Shown: positions 53,320 through 61,197 of the stretch, piece by piece
Position numbering within the stretch: the stretch's first letter is position 1
Layout: each line of letters opens with the position of its first letter
Assembly: GCA_028281765.1 (NCBI GenBank)
Contig: JANQJF010000036.1
Span: 24,814-88,813, forward strand
From: Planctomycetota bacterium
Lineage (GTDB): Bacteria > Planctomycetota > UBA1135 > UBA2386
DNA length: 64,000 bases
Reading direction: 5' to 3'
The notes under the pieces: generated by a model
What the model was told of the DNA's origin: nothing
What the model saw: the letters and a program-made list of their open reading frames with translations, nothing else
The model's database searches: none
Position numbers and translations under genes: made by a program

Positions 53320-55251
53320 ATGCGTTCGTCCCTGTTGGCGCTGATCGTCTGCTGCTCTGGTCTCTTCGCCCAGTCCCACGTCCACACCGACCGCCCCGGC
53401 AAGCAGCTGATCCAGTTGCCCAAGCGCGACGACGCGTTCGGCTTCGTGATCTTCGGCGATCGCACCGGCGGTCGTCCGTCGGGACTGAAGATCCTGGAGC
53501 AGGCGGTCACCGATACGAACCTGCTCGATCCCGACTTCGTGATGACGGTCGGCGATTTGATCGAGGGCTACAACGCGGACGACGCGTGGCTCGCGCAGAT
53601 GCGCGAGTTCAAGGGCTACATGGACGCGCTCGAGATGCCGTGGTTTCCCGTCGCGGGCAATCACGACATCTACTACCGCGGCCAGGGCAAGCCGCTGCAC
53701 CACCACGAGGACAACTACGAGACGCACTTCGGTCCGCTTTGGTATGCGTTCGAACACCGCAAGTGTTGGTTCGTCGTGCTGTATTCGGACGAAGGAGATC
53801 GACGCACGGGCGCGAAGGCGTTCAACCAGCCGGCGCTGCAGAAGATGAGCCCCGAGCAGTTCGCGTGGCTCGACAAGATCCTGAATCAGGCGAAGGGAGC
53901 ACCGCACGTTTTCGTGTTCTTGCATCACCCTCGTTGGCTCGGCGGTGGCTACGGCGGCGACTGGGAGCAAGTGCACGAGCGGCTCGCGAAGAACGGCAAC
54001 GTCAGCGCGGTGTTCGCCGGGCACATCCACCGCATGCGCTACGACGGCAAGCGCGACGGGATCGAATACTTCGCGCTCGCGACGACCGGCGGCGTGCTGC
54101 ACAAGGAGATCCCGCAGGCCGGCTGGCTGCATCACTTCAACGTCGTGACCGTGCGCGGCAAGGACGTGTCGGTCGCGACCGTGCCGGTGGGGGCGGTGCT
54201 CGACCCGCGCAAGATCACGGGCGAGATGAGTGAAGACGTCGACGTGATCGTCCGCAAGCTCGCGCCGCGCGACCTGCGCGGCGTCGCAGTCTCCGCCGAG
54301 GGCGTCGTCGACGGGCTCCTGCGCATGCGGTTCGACAACCCCGGCAAGCGACCGATCGAGCTGACTCTGACGCCGGGCGTCGGGGACGACGCGTGGGCGT
54401 TTTCCCCGGACCACACGCATGTCGTCGTCGACGGTGGCGAGTCGGCGAACGTGACATTCTCCGTTGGCCGACGCGCGGCCGGGTTCGAGCGCTTCCGCTT
54501 CCCGAAGCTGCAGGTCGATTGCGACTACCTCGGCGAGGGTGTGCGCATCAGCCTGCCGACGAAGGCCGTGACGATCGACGTGCCGCCGCCCGCTTCGCTG
54601 GGGCAGGTCGCGGCGACGGAGCCCGGTTACATGACGTTCGACGGCAGGGGCGACGCGCTGCGCTTGCCGAGCGCCGCGACGTCCCTCCCCGACGGGCCGA
54701 TTACGGTCGAAGCCTGGATCCGCGGGCGCTCCTACGCGGGACGTCGCGGACTGCTCGCGAAGACCGAGAACTCCGAGTACGGCATCTTCGTCAGCGACGG
54801 TGCGGCGAACTTCTCGGTGTACCTCGACGAGTCGTACCGTGCGGTCGACACGCCGAAGGACACGCTGAAGCCGAACCAGTGGCACCACGTCGCCGGCGTG
54901 TTCGACGGCACGGCGGTTCGGCTCTACGTCGACGGGAAGTTGGCGGGAGAGCGCGCCGCGAGCGGCAAGCGCAAGCGCAACAAGCTGCCGTTCTATGTTG
55001 GCGCCGACGTCGCCGCCAACGGTCGCGCGACCTCGTACTTCGACGGCGACATCGACGAGTTCCGGCTCTCGCGCGTCGCGCGCTACGCCGGCGAGAAGTT
55101 CGAGCCAGCGCGGCGCTTCGAGCCCGACGTGGACACCGTCGTGCTGCTGCACATGGATCGGCGGATCGGTCCATGGATCGCGGACCGGTCGGCGACTGGG
55201 GCACATGCGCATTGCGAGGGCGACGTGCGCGCGGTGGTGGGGAGCAAATAG
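53320..55251 (+). CDS. Secreted calcineurin-like phosphoesterase with LamG domain
   Basis: 643 residues from the ATG at 53320, signal peptide LLALIVCCSGLFAQS. All five metallophosphoesterase motifs are present: FVIFGDRTGG, TVGDLIEGYN, VAGNHDIYY, FLHHPRW and FAGHIHRM. After a beta-sandwich linker, a concanavalin-A-like LamG/pentaxin domain occupies about residues 440-610 (PITVEAWIRGRSYAGRR, NQWHHVAGVFDGTAVRLYVDG), which probably binds a carbohydrate or surface. Likely an extracellular phosphatase acting on polymer-bound substrate. It starts 16 nt after the PEP-mutase gene. Confidence 0.87.
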   Translation: MRSSLLALIVCCSGLFAQSHVHTDRPGKQLIQLPKRDDAFGFVIFGDRTGGRPSGLKILEQAVTDTNLLDPDFVMTVGDLIEGYNADDAWLAQMREFKGYMDALEMPWFPVAGNHDIYYRGQGKPLHHHEDNYETHFGPLWYAFEHRKCWFVVLYSDEGDRRTGAKAFNQPALQKMSPEQFAWLDKILNQAKGAPHVFVFLHHPRWLGGGYGGDWEQVHERLAKNGNVSAVFAGHIHRMRYDGKRDGIEYFALATTGGVLHKEIPQAGWLHHFNVVTVRGKDVSVATVPVGAVLDPRKITGEMSEDVDVIVRKLAPRDLRGVAVSAEGVVDGLLRMRFDNPGKRPIELTLTPGVGDDAWAFSPDHTHVVVDGGESANVTFSVGRRAAGFERFRFPKLQVDCDYLGEGVRISLPTKAVTIDVPPPASLGQVAATEPGYMTFDGRGDALRLPSAATSLPDGPITVEAWIRGRSYAGRRGLLAKTENSEYGIFVSDGAANFSVYLDESYRAVDTPKDTLKPNQWHHVAGVFDGTAVRLYVDGKLAGERAASGKRKRNKLPFYVGADVAANGRATSYFDGDIDEFRLSRVARYAGEKFEPARRFEPDVDTVVLLHMDRRIGPWIADRSATGAHAHCEGDVRAVVGSK

Positions 55252-55305
55252 CCCGTTCGGGTGGGTCGGCTCGTTCGTTTTCCGCCGAGCTCCGGAACCG
55301 TGTAC

Positions 55306-55319
55306 CTACCTATACGTAG
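55306..55319. promoter_or_regulatory. TetR operator copy 4
   Basis: CTAC-CTATAC-GTAG; its reverse complement CTACGTATAGGTAG differs from copy 3 at only two positions. Lies 96 nt before the cysteine hydrolase start and contains a -10-like TATACG, so a bound repressor would cover the promoter. Confidence 0.55.
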
Positions 55320-55415
55320 ATAGACTCCGTTCCGGCGCCGGCTCGACTTCGGGTGGCCCCACCCGCGAGCTTCCGGCGCCTTGTCCTGCTGAGAACCGAA
55401 CCACGAGATCCTGAG

Positions 55416-56153
55416 ATGACGACCCAAGACCACAACCTTCCTCGCCTTACGACGACGACCGACCTCGGCCTGCCGCGCCCCGGCATGCCGCTCGACCGTG
55501 AACGCACGGCGATCGTGATCACCGATCCGCAGAACGACTTCCTGAGCCCCGATGGCGTGACGTGGGGCGTCGTCGGCGACAGCGTGACCGAGAACGGCAC
55601 AGTCGAGAACCTCGAGACCCTGTTCCGCACAGCGCGCGACCTCGACATCCCGGTGTTCGTCTCCCCGCACTACTACTACCCACACGACCACGGTTGGCGG
55701 GTCGAAGGCGCGCTCGAGAAGTTGATGCACGACATCGACATGTTCGACCGTCCGGACCAGCTGAGCGTCGAGGGCTTCGACGGTTCGGGCGCCGACTGGC
55801 TCGAGCGCTACAAGCCTTACATCGCGGGCGACAACGTCATTGTGACGAACCCGCACAAGGTCTACGGACCCGAGACCAACGATCTCGTGCTGCAGCTCCG
55901 CAAGCGCGGCATCGAGAACGTGATCCTCGCCGGCATGTCGGCCAACCTCTGCACCGAGTCCCACCTTCGCGAACTGACCGAACAAGGCTTCGCGGTGACC
56001 GTCGTCAAGGACGCAACCGCAGGGGCCCGCACGCCGGCCGGAGACGGCTACCAAGCCGCCTTGACCAACTTCCATTACATCGCCAGCGCCGTGGTCTCCA
56101 CCGAGGAAGCCGTCACGGAACTGGCCCGAGCCTTCGCCACGGAGGAGGTGTAA
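55416..56153 (+). CDS. Cysteine hydrolase, isochorismatase family
   Basis: 245 residues from the ATG at 55416. Catalytic triad of the family: Asp37 (VITDPQNDFLS), Lys148 (NPHKVYG) and Cys179 (GMSANLCTESH), so this is a true cysteine hydrolase, related to nicotinamidase and N-carbamoylsarcosine amidase, rather than one of the Cys-less isochorismatases. The N-terminal extension (residues 1-28) is not conserved. Two nt separate it from the glutaredoxin-like gene. Regulation by the TetR protein of 1.1 kb is predicted from the operator upstream. Confidence 0.88.
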   Translation: MTTQDHNLPRLTTTTDLGLPRPGMPLDRERTAIVITDPQNDFLSPDGVTWGVVGDSVTENGTVENLETLFRTARDLDIPVFVSPHYYYPHDHGWRVEGALEKLMHDIDMFDRPDQLSVEGFDGSGADWLERYKPYIAGDNVIVTNPHKVYGPETNDLVLQLRKRGIENVILAGMSANLCTESHLRELTEQGFAVTVVKDATAGARTPAGDGYQAALTNFHYIASAVVSTEEAVTELARAFATEEV

Positions 56154-56154
56154 C

Positions 56155-56427
56155 GTGACCGCCGCCCAAATGACCGACAAGCTGACCCTCTACCACTTCC
56201 AATCCTGCCCCTACTGCGCCATGGTCCGCAACGCGATCGAGAACCTCGGCCTGGAGATCGAGCAGCGCGACATTCTCCAAGACCAGACCGCCTACGACGA
56301 GCTGGTCGCGGCGCGCGGCACGCGCACCGTGCCGGTGCTGCGGATCGAGGCGGACGGTGGCGGAGACGACACCTGGATGCCGGAGTCGGCGGACATCGTC
56401 GCCTGGCTGAAAAAGCAGTTCGGCTAG
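56155..56427 (+). CDS. Glutaredoxin-like protein
   Basis: 90 residues from the GTG at 56155, chosen because GGAGGTG precedes it at good distance; an ATG 15 nt later is also possible. Redox motif C18-P-Y-C21 in FQSCPYCAMVRNAIENL and cis-Pro motif TRTVPVLRIE, the glutaredoxin/GST N-domain fold. Follows the cysteine hydrolase by 2 nt and its stop overlaps by 4 nt the stop of a convergent gene. Possibly reduces the hydrolase cysteine or acts in the same stress response. Confidence 0.85.
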   Translation: MTAAQMTDKLTLYHFQSCPYCAMVRNAIENLGLEIEQRDILQDQTAYDELVAARGTRTVPVLRIEADGGGDDTWMPESADIVAWLKKQFG

Positions 56428-57182
56428 TCGAGGACCCCGGCGGCGATCGCGGCCTTCCGCGACTTCGCCGCCGCTTCCTTGCCGGGCGTGCCGGCGCGGT
56501 CGCCGGATGCGTAGATGACTTCGTAGTGCTGGTACTGGTCGCGCGCTCCGGTCTCCGGTTGGTCCGGATTCGACGTGCGCGCGCCGTGCCGTTCGACACG
56601 GTCGCGAATGCCGACCAGCTGGCGACGCGCCATGATGCTGTCGAGGAAGCGAAACAGGATGAGCATCGGCCGCGCGAAGAGTCCCGTCGCGTCCGAGGAG
56701 ATCCGGGTGACGAGTCGTAACGACTTACCCGACGGTGCGAGCCGGATGTCGTACGCGAGCCGCGCGTCCGCGCCGAGGAATCGCACACTGTCGACCCACC
56801 ACGTGAGCGCGGATCCCGGCGCGAGGTGTCGCAGGTATCCGATCGGGCACGCGTCGCCTGCTCGAGGCTCCGGGATCCAGGAAACGATGTGTCGCGCGGA
56901 CGGCTTGCGGCCGTTGTCGAGGAAGTCGTAGCTGTACCAACCCGCGCCACGCCCGAGCTGCGCGAGCCACGGCCAGACCACGTCGGCGCTCTCGCCGATC
57001 GTGATCGCGCGCGTCATGACCGCCTTCGGTCGCGGCGCGCCGTTGAAGAACGCGTCGCCCGGCATCGCGGCCGCGCGCTCTTCGAACGTCGATCCCCATT
57101 GCGTCGTCCGCAGCGTGAAGACGACGGCGGCGAGTGCCGCGAGGAACGCGAGGCTCGCGGCGATCAGGATCAGGACGTGCAT
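56424..57182 (-). CDS. Membrane-anchored SRPBCC-type protein
   Basis: 252 residues from the ATG at 57182. N-terminal anchor VLILIAASLAFLAALAAVVF, then a polyketide-cyclase/dehydrase-like hydrophobic-pocket domain (ITIGESADVVWPWLAQLGRGAGWYSYD in short: VVWPWLAQLGRGAGWYSYD; RHIVSWIPEPRAGD; MARRQLVGIRDRVERHG). Proteins with this WPWL-QLG-GRAGWYSYD pattern are widespread in bacteria with no known function. Convergent overlap of 4 nt with the glutaredoxin gene. Confidence 0.78.
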   Translation of the reverse strand: MHVLILIAASLAFLAALAAVVFTLRTTQWGSTFEERAAAMPGDAFFNGAPRPKAVMTRAITIGESADVVWPWLAQLGRGAGWYSYDFLDNGRKPSARHIVSWIPEPRAGDACPIGYLRHLAPGSALTWWVDSVRFLGADARLAYDIRLAPSGKSLRLVTRISSDATGLFARPMLILFRFLDSIMARRQLVGIRDRVERHGARTSNPDQPETGARDQYQHYEVIYASGDRAGTPGKEAAAKSRKAAIAAGVLD

Positions 57183-58942
57183 GGTTCGTGCGCCGCGACA
57201 CGCGTCGCAGCGCCAGTGTAGTCCGCGCTCGTCAGATCGACTCGAGGTAGAGCCGCAGGAAGAACCAGATCGGAATTCCCGCCGTGAGGAACGCGATGAC
57301 GATCCCGACGAGGTCGCTCGACCGATCGAACCGCCGATCCGGTCGCCGCCGCCCGCACGGTGGAAACCACCGCCCCGACGTCTTCGCCGGCAGATTGCGC
57401 GGTCGCGCCCGCGTCGATCGGAGGAAGCCGCCACCGGAGCACCGCAGCCGTCGCGTCGTGGACATGGCGCTGCGTACGGGGTCGGCGGGTGCGAATTCTC
57501 GTGGAGTGTCGTGGTGGACGGGGTGGGGGGAGGTGGTACAGTCCGCGGCTCGGGCGCCCGTAGCTCAGTAGGATAGAGCATCGGTTTCCTAAACCGGAGG
57601 TCACAGGTTCGAATCCTGTCGGGCGTACCACTGCCTCTGGGTGACTGGAGATGACTACGTCGGCCTCGTCACTCGGGTTGCGTAGATCGGACGGCGCATC
57701 CTTGGATGTTGTGTCGGTGACCGCAGCGGACTCAGAGTGCCCTTCAGTGGGCAGGGCTCCTGCCCACTGGCCTGCCCATTCTTCGTCTTCGGTCTCCGAC
57801 GCGTCGTCACTGTCAGCGAGGGAACCAGCGATCGACGGCAACGCCTCGAGCGCCTCGGCCATCTTCTCCTGCGCCACGTGCGTGTAGCGGTCCATCGTGA
57901 GCTGGATTGTCGAGTGTCTCGCCAGCTCCTTAGCAACACTCGGGTGCACTCCTGCGCTCGCGAGGTTGCTGATGTAGGTGTGGCGTAGAGCGTGGAAGTC
58001 GAGCACGCGCCCTCGCTCGTCCACGGCGGGAATCCCCGCGGCCTTGAGGTCGCGCTTGAGCATGTCGGCTGCGCGCCGCCACCAAGTGCCCGGCCAGAGG
58101 CTCGCGTCGGGAGGATGCGACTCGACCCAGGCACGGAGCAGATCGACGAGCTCGTCATGAACCGGGAGCACGTCACGACGTCGATGCTTCGAGACACTCG
58201 CTTCAACCGTGACCGTGGGAGGCTTGGAGTCAAAGTCGAAACTCTGCGGGTTGAGAGCAGCGAGCTCGTTCCGCCGAAGGCCCGTGTAGAGCGCCGTCGC
58301 GTAGAGCTTCCAACGGTCGGAGCCCGTCAGATCGCGGTAGTCCGCCCCGGCTTCAGCGGCATCGCGGAGCTGGCGAATCTCCTTCGCACTGAGTGAGCGT
58401 CGCTCCCGCTGACCTTCCGCAGCGACGTTCACGCCCTGGAGATACGCCAGAGGATCGTCACGGAATCTGCGTGCGGCGACGAGCCATCGCGTGAAGGCCT
58501 TGGCTGCATCAAGGTAGTGGTTGCTGGTCTTCGCCGACTTTCCCGACTCGCGAAGCTCCGCAAGCCACACCTCGAGAGCGCTTGGCGAGAGATCCGAGTG
58601 GAACACGAACCGGCAGCCATCCAGAACTGCGGTAACGCGTGAGAACTTCATGGAGACGTAAGCCTCGCCGCGGTTCTTGACCAAGAGGGACTGCTTCCAG
58701 TCCTCCGCGTGACTGGCAAGGGGCACTCTCGCGTGCTCCTCCAGCGGATCGAGGAGCCCACTTGCGCGCCGCGCAGCCCGCCGCTCAAGCATTGCAGCCT
58801 TCTGCTCGGTCGCCTTGCGGTCCGTGAAGCCCTGCGCGCGACGAATCCGCCCGTCCCAGTCTCGATACTCGATGGTCCACTTCTTGGCTTCGCGGACCTC
58901 CCCGTCCTTCGTCTTGTGCTTCTTCTTGAAGATGCTGGCCAT
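57170..58942 (-). CDS. Tyrosine recombinase (integrase) whose frame runs through the tRNA
   Basis: 590 residues from the ATG at 58942; an earlier ATG at 59095 would overlap the excisionase gene. Domains: an arm-binding/SAM-like part (about 1-170, including IEYRDWDGRIRRAQGF) and the catalytic part with Arg223 (TGLRRNEL), Lys252, His317 and Arg320 (HALRHTY), His343 (ARHSTIQ) and Tyr353 (MDRYTHV). The active core ends near residue 375. No stop is met before the tRNA: residues about 438-463 are antisense to tRNA-Arg (PTGFEPVTSGLGN), and the frame ends only at 57170, inside the neighbouring gene. The true C-terminus is therefore uncertain; the catalytic part is intact. Confidence 0.9.
   Translation of the reverse strand: MASIFKKKHKTKDGEVREAKKWTIEYRDWDGRIRRAQGFTDRKATEQKAAMLERRAARRASGLLDPLEEHARVPLASHAEDWKQSLLVKNRGEAYVSMKFSRVTAVLDGCRFVFHSDLSPSALEVWLAELRESGKSAKTSNHYLDAAKAFTRWLVAARRFRDDPLAYLQGVNVAAEGQRERRSLSAKEIRQLRDAAEAGADYRDLTGSDRWKLYATALYTGLRRNELAALNPQSFDFDSKPPTVTVEASVSKHRRRDVLPVHDELVDLLRAWVESHPPDASLWPGTWWRRAADMLKRDLKAAGIPAVDERGRVLDFHALRHTYISNLASAGVHPSVAKELARHSTIQLTMDRYTHVAQEKMAEALEALPSIAGSLADSDDASETEDEEWAGQWAGALPTEGHSESAAVTDTTSKDAPSDLRNPSDEADVVISSHPEAVVRPTGFEPVTSGLGNRCSILLSYGRPSRGLYHLPPPRPPRHSTRIRTRRPRTQRHVHDATAAVLRWRLPPIDAGATAQSAGEDVGAVVSTVRAAATGSAVRSVERPRRDRHRVPHGGNSDLVLPAALPRVDLTSADYTGAATRVAAHEPCTS
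57232..57465 (-). CDS. Possible small membrane protein
   Basis: 77 residues. The C-terminal third is a convincing transmembrane helix (LVGIVIAFLTAGIPIWFFLR); the N-terminus is Arg/Pro rich and may be an over-extension. It lies in the tRNA-side flank and overlaps, in another frame, the read-through part of the integrase, so only one of the two can be under selection here. Low confidence. Confidence 0.3.
   Translation of the reverse strand: MSTTRRLRCSGGGFLRSTRARPRNLPAKTSGRWFPPCGRRRPDRRFDRSSDLVGIVIAFLTAGIPIWFFLRLYLESI
57554..57630 (+). tRNA. tRNA-Arg (anticodon CCT)
   Basis: Cloverleaf can be drawn by eye: acceptor GCGCCCG pairs with CGGGCGT (one G-T), D stem GCTC/GAGC, anticodon stem TCGGT/ACCGG with loop TTCCTAA (anticodon CCT), T arm ACAGG-TTCGAAT-CCTGT, discriminator A and encoded CCA at 57628-57630. 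The 3' end is the insertion site of the element to its right. Confidence 0.95.
57604..57630. other. Predicted attachment site attL
   Basis: The 3' part of the tRNA-Arg gene (T arm to CCA) adjoins an integrase gene, the standard arrangement for tRNA-targeted elements. The core is expected to be repeated at the far end of the element, which is outside the window, so its exact length is unknown. Confidence 0.5.
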
Positions 58943-58983
58943 GGCTCTCGTCAGTAGATGGAACTTCGATTCGGAGGCTTCGC

Positions 58984-59217
58984 CTAGCCCGTGCCGCGAA
59001 CTTCTCCATTCTGGTTGGTCGCTTCCCAGGATTCGCGGTCTGGGCAGCCAGCTGCGATCCACAACTCGATACCCGCGCGGGACCAACGGACGCACGAGCC
59101 CAGCCGAATCGGCCGCGGAAGTAGACCAGTCCCATCCCAGCGCCTGACTTGGCGCAGGGACACGCCGAGTTCGGCGGCGAGCTCCGCAGCATCTAGGAGC
59201 AGTCGGGGCTCCGTCAC
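58984..59217 (-). CDS. Excisionase-like MerR/AlpA-type HTH protein
   Basis: 77 residues from the GTG at 59217, 4 nt after the upstream stop; a longer reading from an ATG at 59307 would overlap the vWA gene by 86 nt. The winged helix-turn-helix of the excisionase/AlpA type is clear: LLDAAELAAELGVSLRQVRRWDGTGLL in outline, followed by the PRPIRLGSCVRWSRAGIELW motif typical of Xis-like proteins. It lies 41 nt upstream of the integrase start, the usual xis-int order. Probably directs excision or regulates the integrase. Confidence 0.75.
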   Translation of the reverse strand: MTEPRLLLDAAELAAELGVSLRQVRRWDGTGLLPRPIRLGSCVRWSRAGIELWIAAGCPDRESWEATNQNGEVRGTG

Positions 59218-59221
59218 TTTG

Positions 59222-60070
59222 CTAGCCCGAGCCACCGCGCGCCTCCTTATCGAATACTTGAAGGAGTGCTCTCGCGGAGCCTCCCTCGAGCTGGCCGGAA
59301 CTTGCACGCTCCTCGATCAGCGCTCGCACGTCTTCGCCGGCCGCGTCTCGGATGGCGAACTCCTGAACATCAAACAGGGCCTCACCGCCTCCTAGATCGG
59401 CGAAGTTCATGTATGCCCCACCCGTGGCTTCAGCGATCTCGCGATACTGCCGCTCAGCATCGGCGTCGTAGCCGCAGCGGACCATGTACGCTGTGACGCC
59501 CGCCTCCTTGAGAGCGGCAAGGATCTTGGCCTGAGTCATTCGGAAAGGGCAAAGGTGGAGTCCGTCGTTGACCGTGGATGGATTGAAGCCATGCGATGGC
59601 TGGTCACCAATGTGCAACAGAACCCGCGTCGGTGCGGACCAGGGGAGCCTCGACACGTGGTAAAGCGCCGCTCCAAGTGCTTCGACGATTGTCGAGTTCG
59701 TCTCTGTGTGTCCGCGCCCACGCAGGAATCGATCGAGCTGATCGGCACTGTCAGCTCCGGCAAACTCACCGTCGGTCGGCGCACCCGACCCGAAGAACCG
59801 GAACGGCTCTGCGCAGTCATGGTCTCTGTAGAATCCGCACGTCCATCGAAGATCAATCCTCGGGTCGGCGGCAAGACGATGAACGGTCCTGCTCGCGTAC
59901 CGCTTGGCTGACTCGATGACATTCAGCATCGAACATGTGGCATCTATGAGGTTTGCGTGATCGACCCGCCGCTTGAGAACTCGATCCACGGTCCCGCCAC
60001 TTGGCTTGACTCGAAGTAGGCGCGAAGAGGAGAGGGCGCCTTCGCGCAGCGTTGTTGAGAGTTTGTTCAT
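59222..60070 (-). CDS. von Willebrand factor A-like protein of the element
   Basis: 282 residues from the ATG at 60070, overlapping the DnaJ gene stop. The metal-ion site DxTxS is visible as LIDATCSM (Asp43), and strand and turn LLHIGDQPSHGF resembles the later vWA core with a second acidic loop. Length and helix-strand pattern fit a cytoplasmic vWA domain. Such proteins serve as adhesion or chaperone-like modules. Role in transfer unknown. Confidence 0.65.
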   Translation of the reverse strand: MNKLSTTLREGALSSSRLLRVKPSGGTVDRVLKRRVDHANLIDATCSMLNVIESAKRYASRTVHRLAADPRIDLRWTCGFYRDHDCAEPFRFFGSGAPTDGEFAGADSADQLDRFLRGRGHTETNSTIVEALGAALYHVSRLPWSAPTRVLLHIGDQPSHGFNPSTVNDGLHLCPFRMTQAKILAALKEAGVTAYMVRCGYDADAERQYREIAEATGGAYMNFADLGGGEALFDVQEFAIRDAAGEDVRALIEERASSGQLEGGSARALLQVFDKEARGGSG

Positions 60071-61197
60071 TTCAGTGGGCCGTATCGGTTGTTGAGCACC
60101 TTCAGGAACTCGTTCGCCAGATCCTGGAGCCAGGGCATCCCTCCGAATCGCGTCGCGCGATCGGGATGGAAGAGGGCCAGCTTTCGGTAGCGTTTCCGAG
60201 CCTCCCTCTTGTCGTCCGTTCCGAAACACTCCCGTGGGTCTTCCGGGACGTATGCTTCGAGTGATACTTCGCCACTATTCGACTGCACTCCAAGCCCTTC
60301 TGCGAGCGACGACAGCCGTTCGTGGAGTTCCTCTACAGCAGCAACTGGCTTCGCGGCATCCTCGTAGAGTTTGATGAACGCCTGCGTCGCGACGACAAGC
60401 GCGTCCGACATCTCGCGGAGGCGTTCCTTCGAGTGCTCAAGGAACTCGCGAACATCGCCTGGCTCGAACCGACTACTGTTCCGCTTTTGGCGGCTGAGCT
60501 CAGCATCGAGCCGCCGCACGCTATCGCGAAGCTGATCTCTCTCGCGCTCTAGGGCGCGCGTTTCCTGCAAGGCGGAGAAGAGCTCCTCTTCAGACCGGTC
60601 TAGCTTTCGTTGCAAGCGTCGCTCGCGCTCCGTCGGACCTTGCGGCTGACGGTTCGGCAACCTCGCGCCAATCGAACAAGCGCCTGAGACGGCGCTTGTT
60701 GCCACCCAGCACATGAACCTCCACACCCAGTAGCTCGCTGCTGCGACAGCGATCTGCACGAAGAAGCATGTGTAGGCGAGAAGCGGACCAAGGCCATCGC
60801 CGTATCCGAACCACCGCGACTTGAGAACTCTGACACCGACGACGACCCACAGACCGACAGGGAGAGCTCCGAGAAGAGCCCACCAACCGAATCCCAATAG
60901 CCACGACATGCAATCCAGCTGCACGAGCGCAACGCCCACCACCGCGTGTGTGACCAAGGCAACGACGAAGAAGGTGATGTCGGATATGCGGGAAGAGCAC
61001 CCCTGTAGCCATGAGTTCAGAGGCCTGGCGATCGCAAACGGCAGGCCGAGGAGAGACCAGATCACGAACCGAATCGGTGCTGGCGAGGAAGCAAACCAGG
61101 ATGCCTGCACCACGGTCCATGAGACGACGAACCACAAGAGCACGACCGCCGCACAAGTCAGACTCAGCAGCCAAGGATCCATGGAGGTCCAATTCAC
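60067..61197 (-). CDS. Membrane protein with coiled coil and C-terminal J domain
   Basis: 376 residues. Four to five N-terminal helices (residues about 10-170, for example LTCAAVVLLWFVVSWTVV), a coiled coil at about 190-250 (RLQRKLDRSEEELFSALQET), and a C-terminal DnaJ-like J domain with the HPD motif in ALFHPDRATRFGG. The J domain would recruit Hsp70 to the membrane. Encoded between the coupling protein and the vWA protein with 4-nt overlaps on both sides; a J protein in this position of a conjugative element is unusual. Confidence 0.75.
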   Translation of the reverse strand: MNWTSMDPWLLSLTCAAVVLLWFVVSWTVVQASWFASSPAPIRFVIWSLLGLPFAIARPLNSWLQGCSSRISDITFFVVALVTHAVVGVALVQLDCMSWLLGFGWWALLGALPVGLWVVVGVRVLKSRWFGYGDGLGPLLAYTCFFVQIAVAAASYWVWRFMCWVATSAVSGACSIGARLPNRQPQGPTERERRLQRKLDRSEEELFSALQETRALERERDQLRDSVRRLDAELSRQKRNSSRFEPGDVREFLEHSKERLREMSDALVVATQAFIKLYEDAAKPVAAVEELHERLSSLAEGLGVQSNSGEVSLEAYVPEDPRECFGTDDKREARKRYRKLALFHPDRATRFGGMPWLQDLANEFLKVLNNRYGPLK

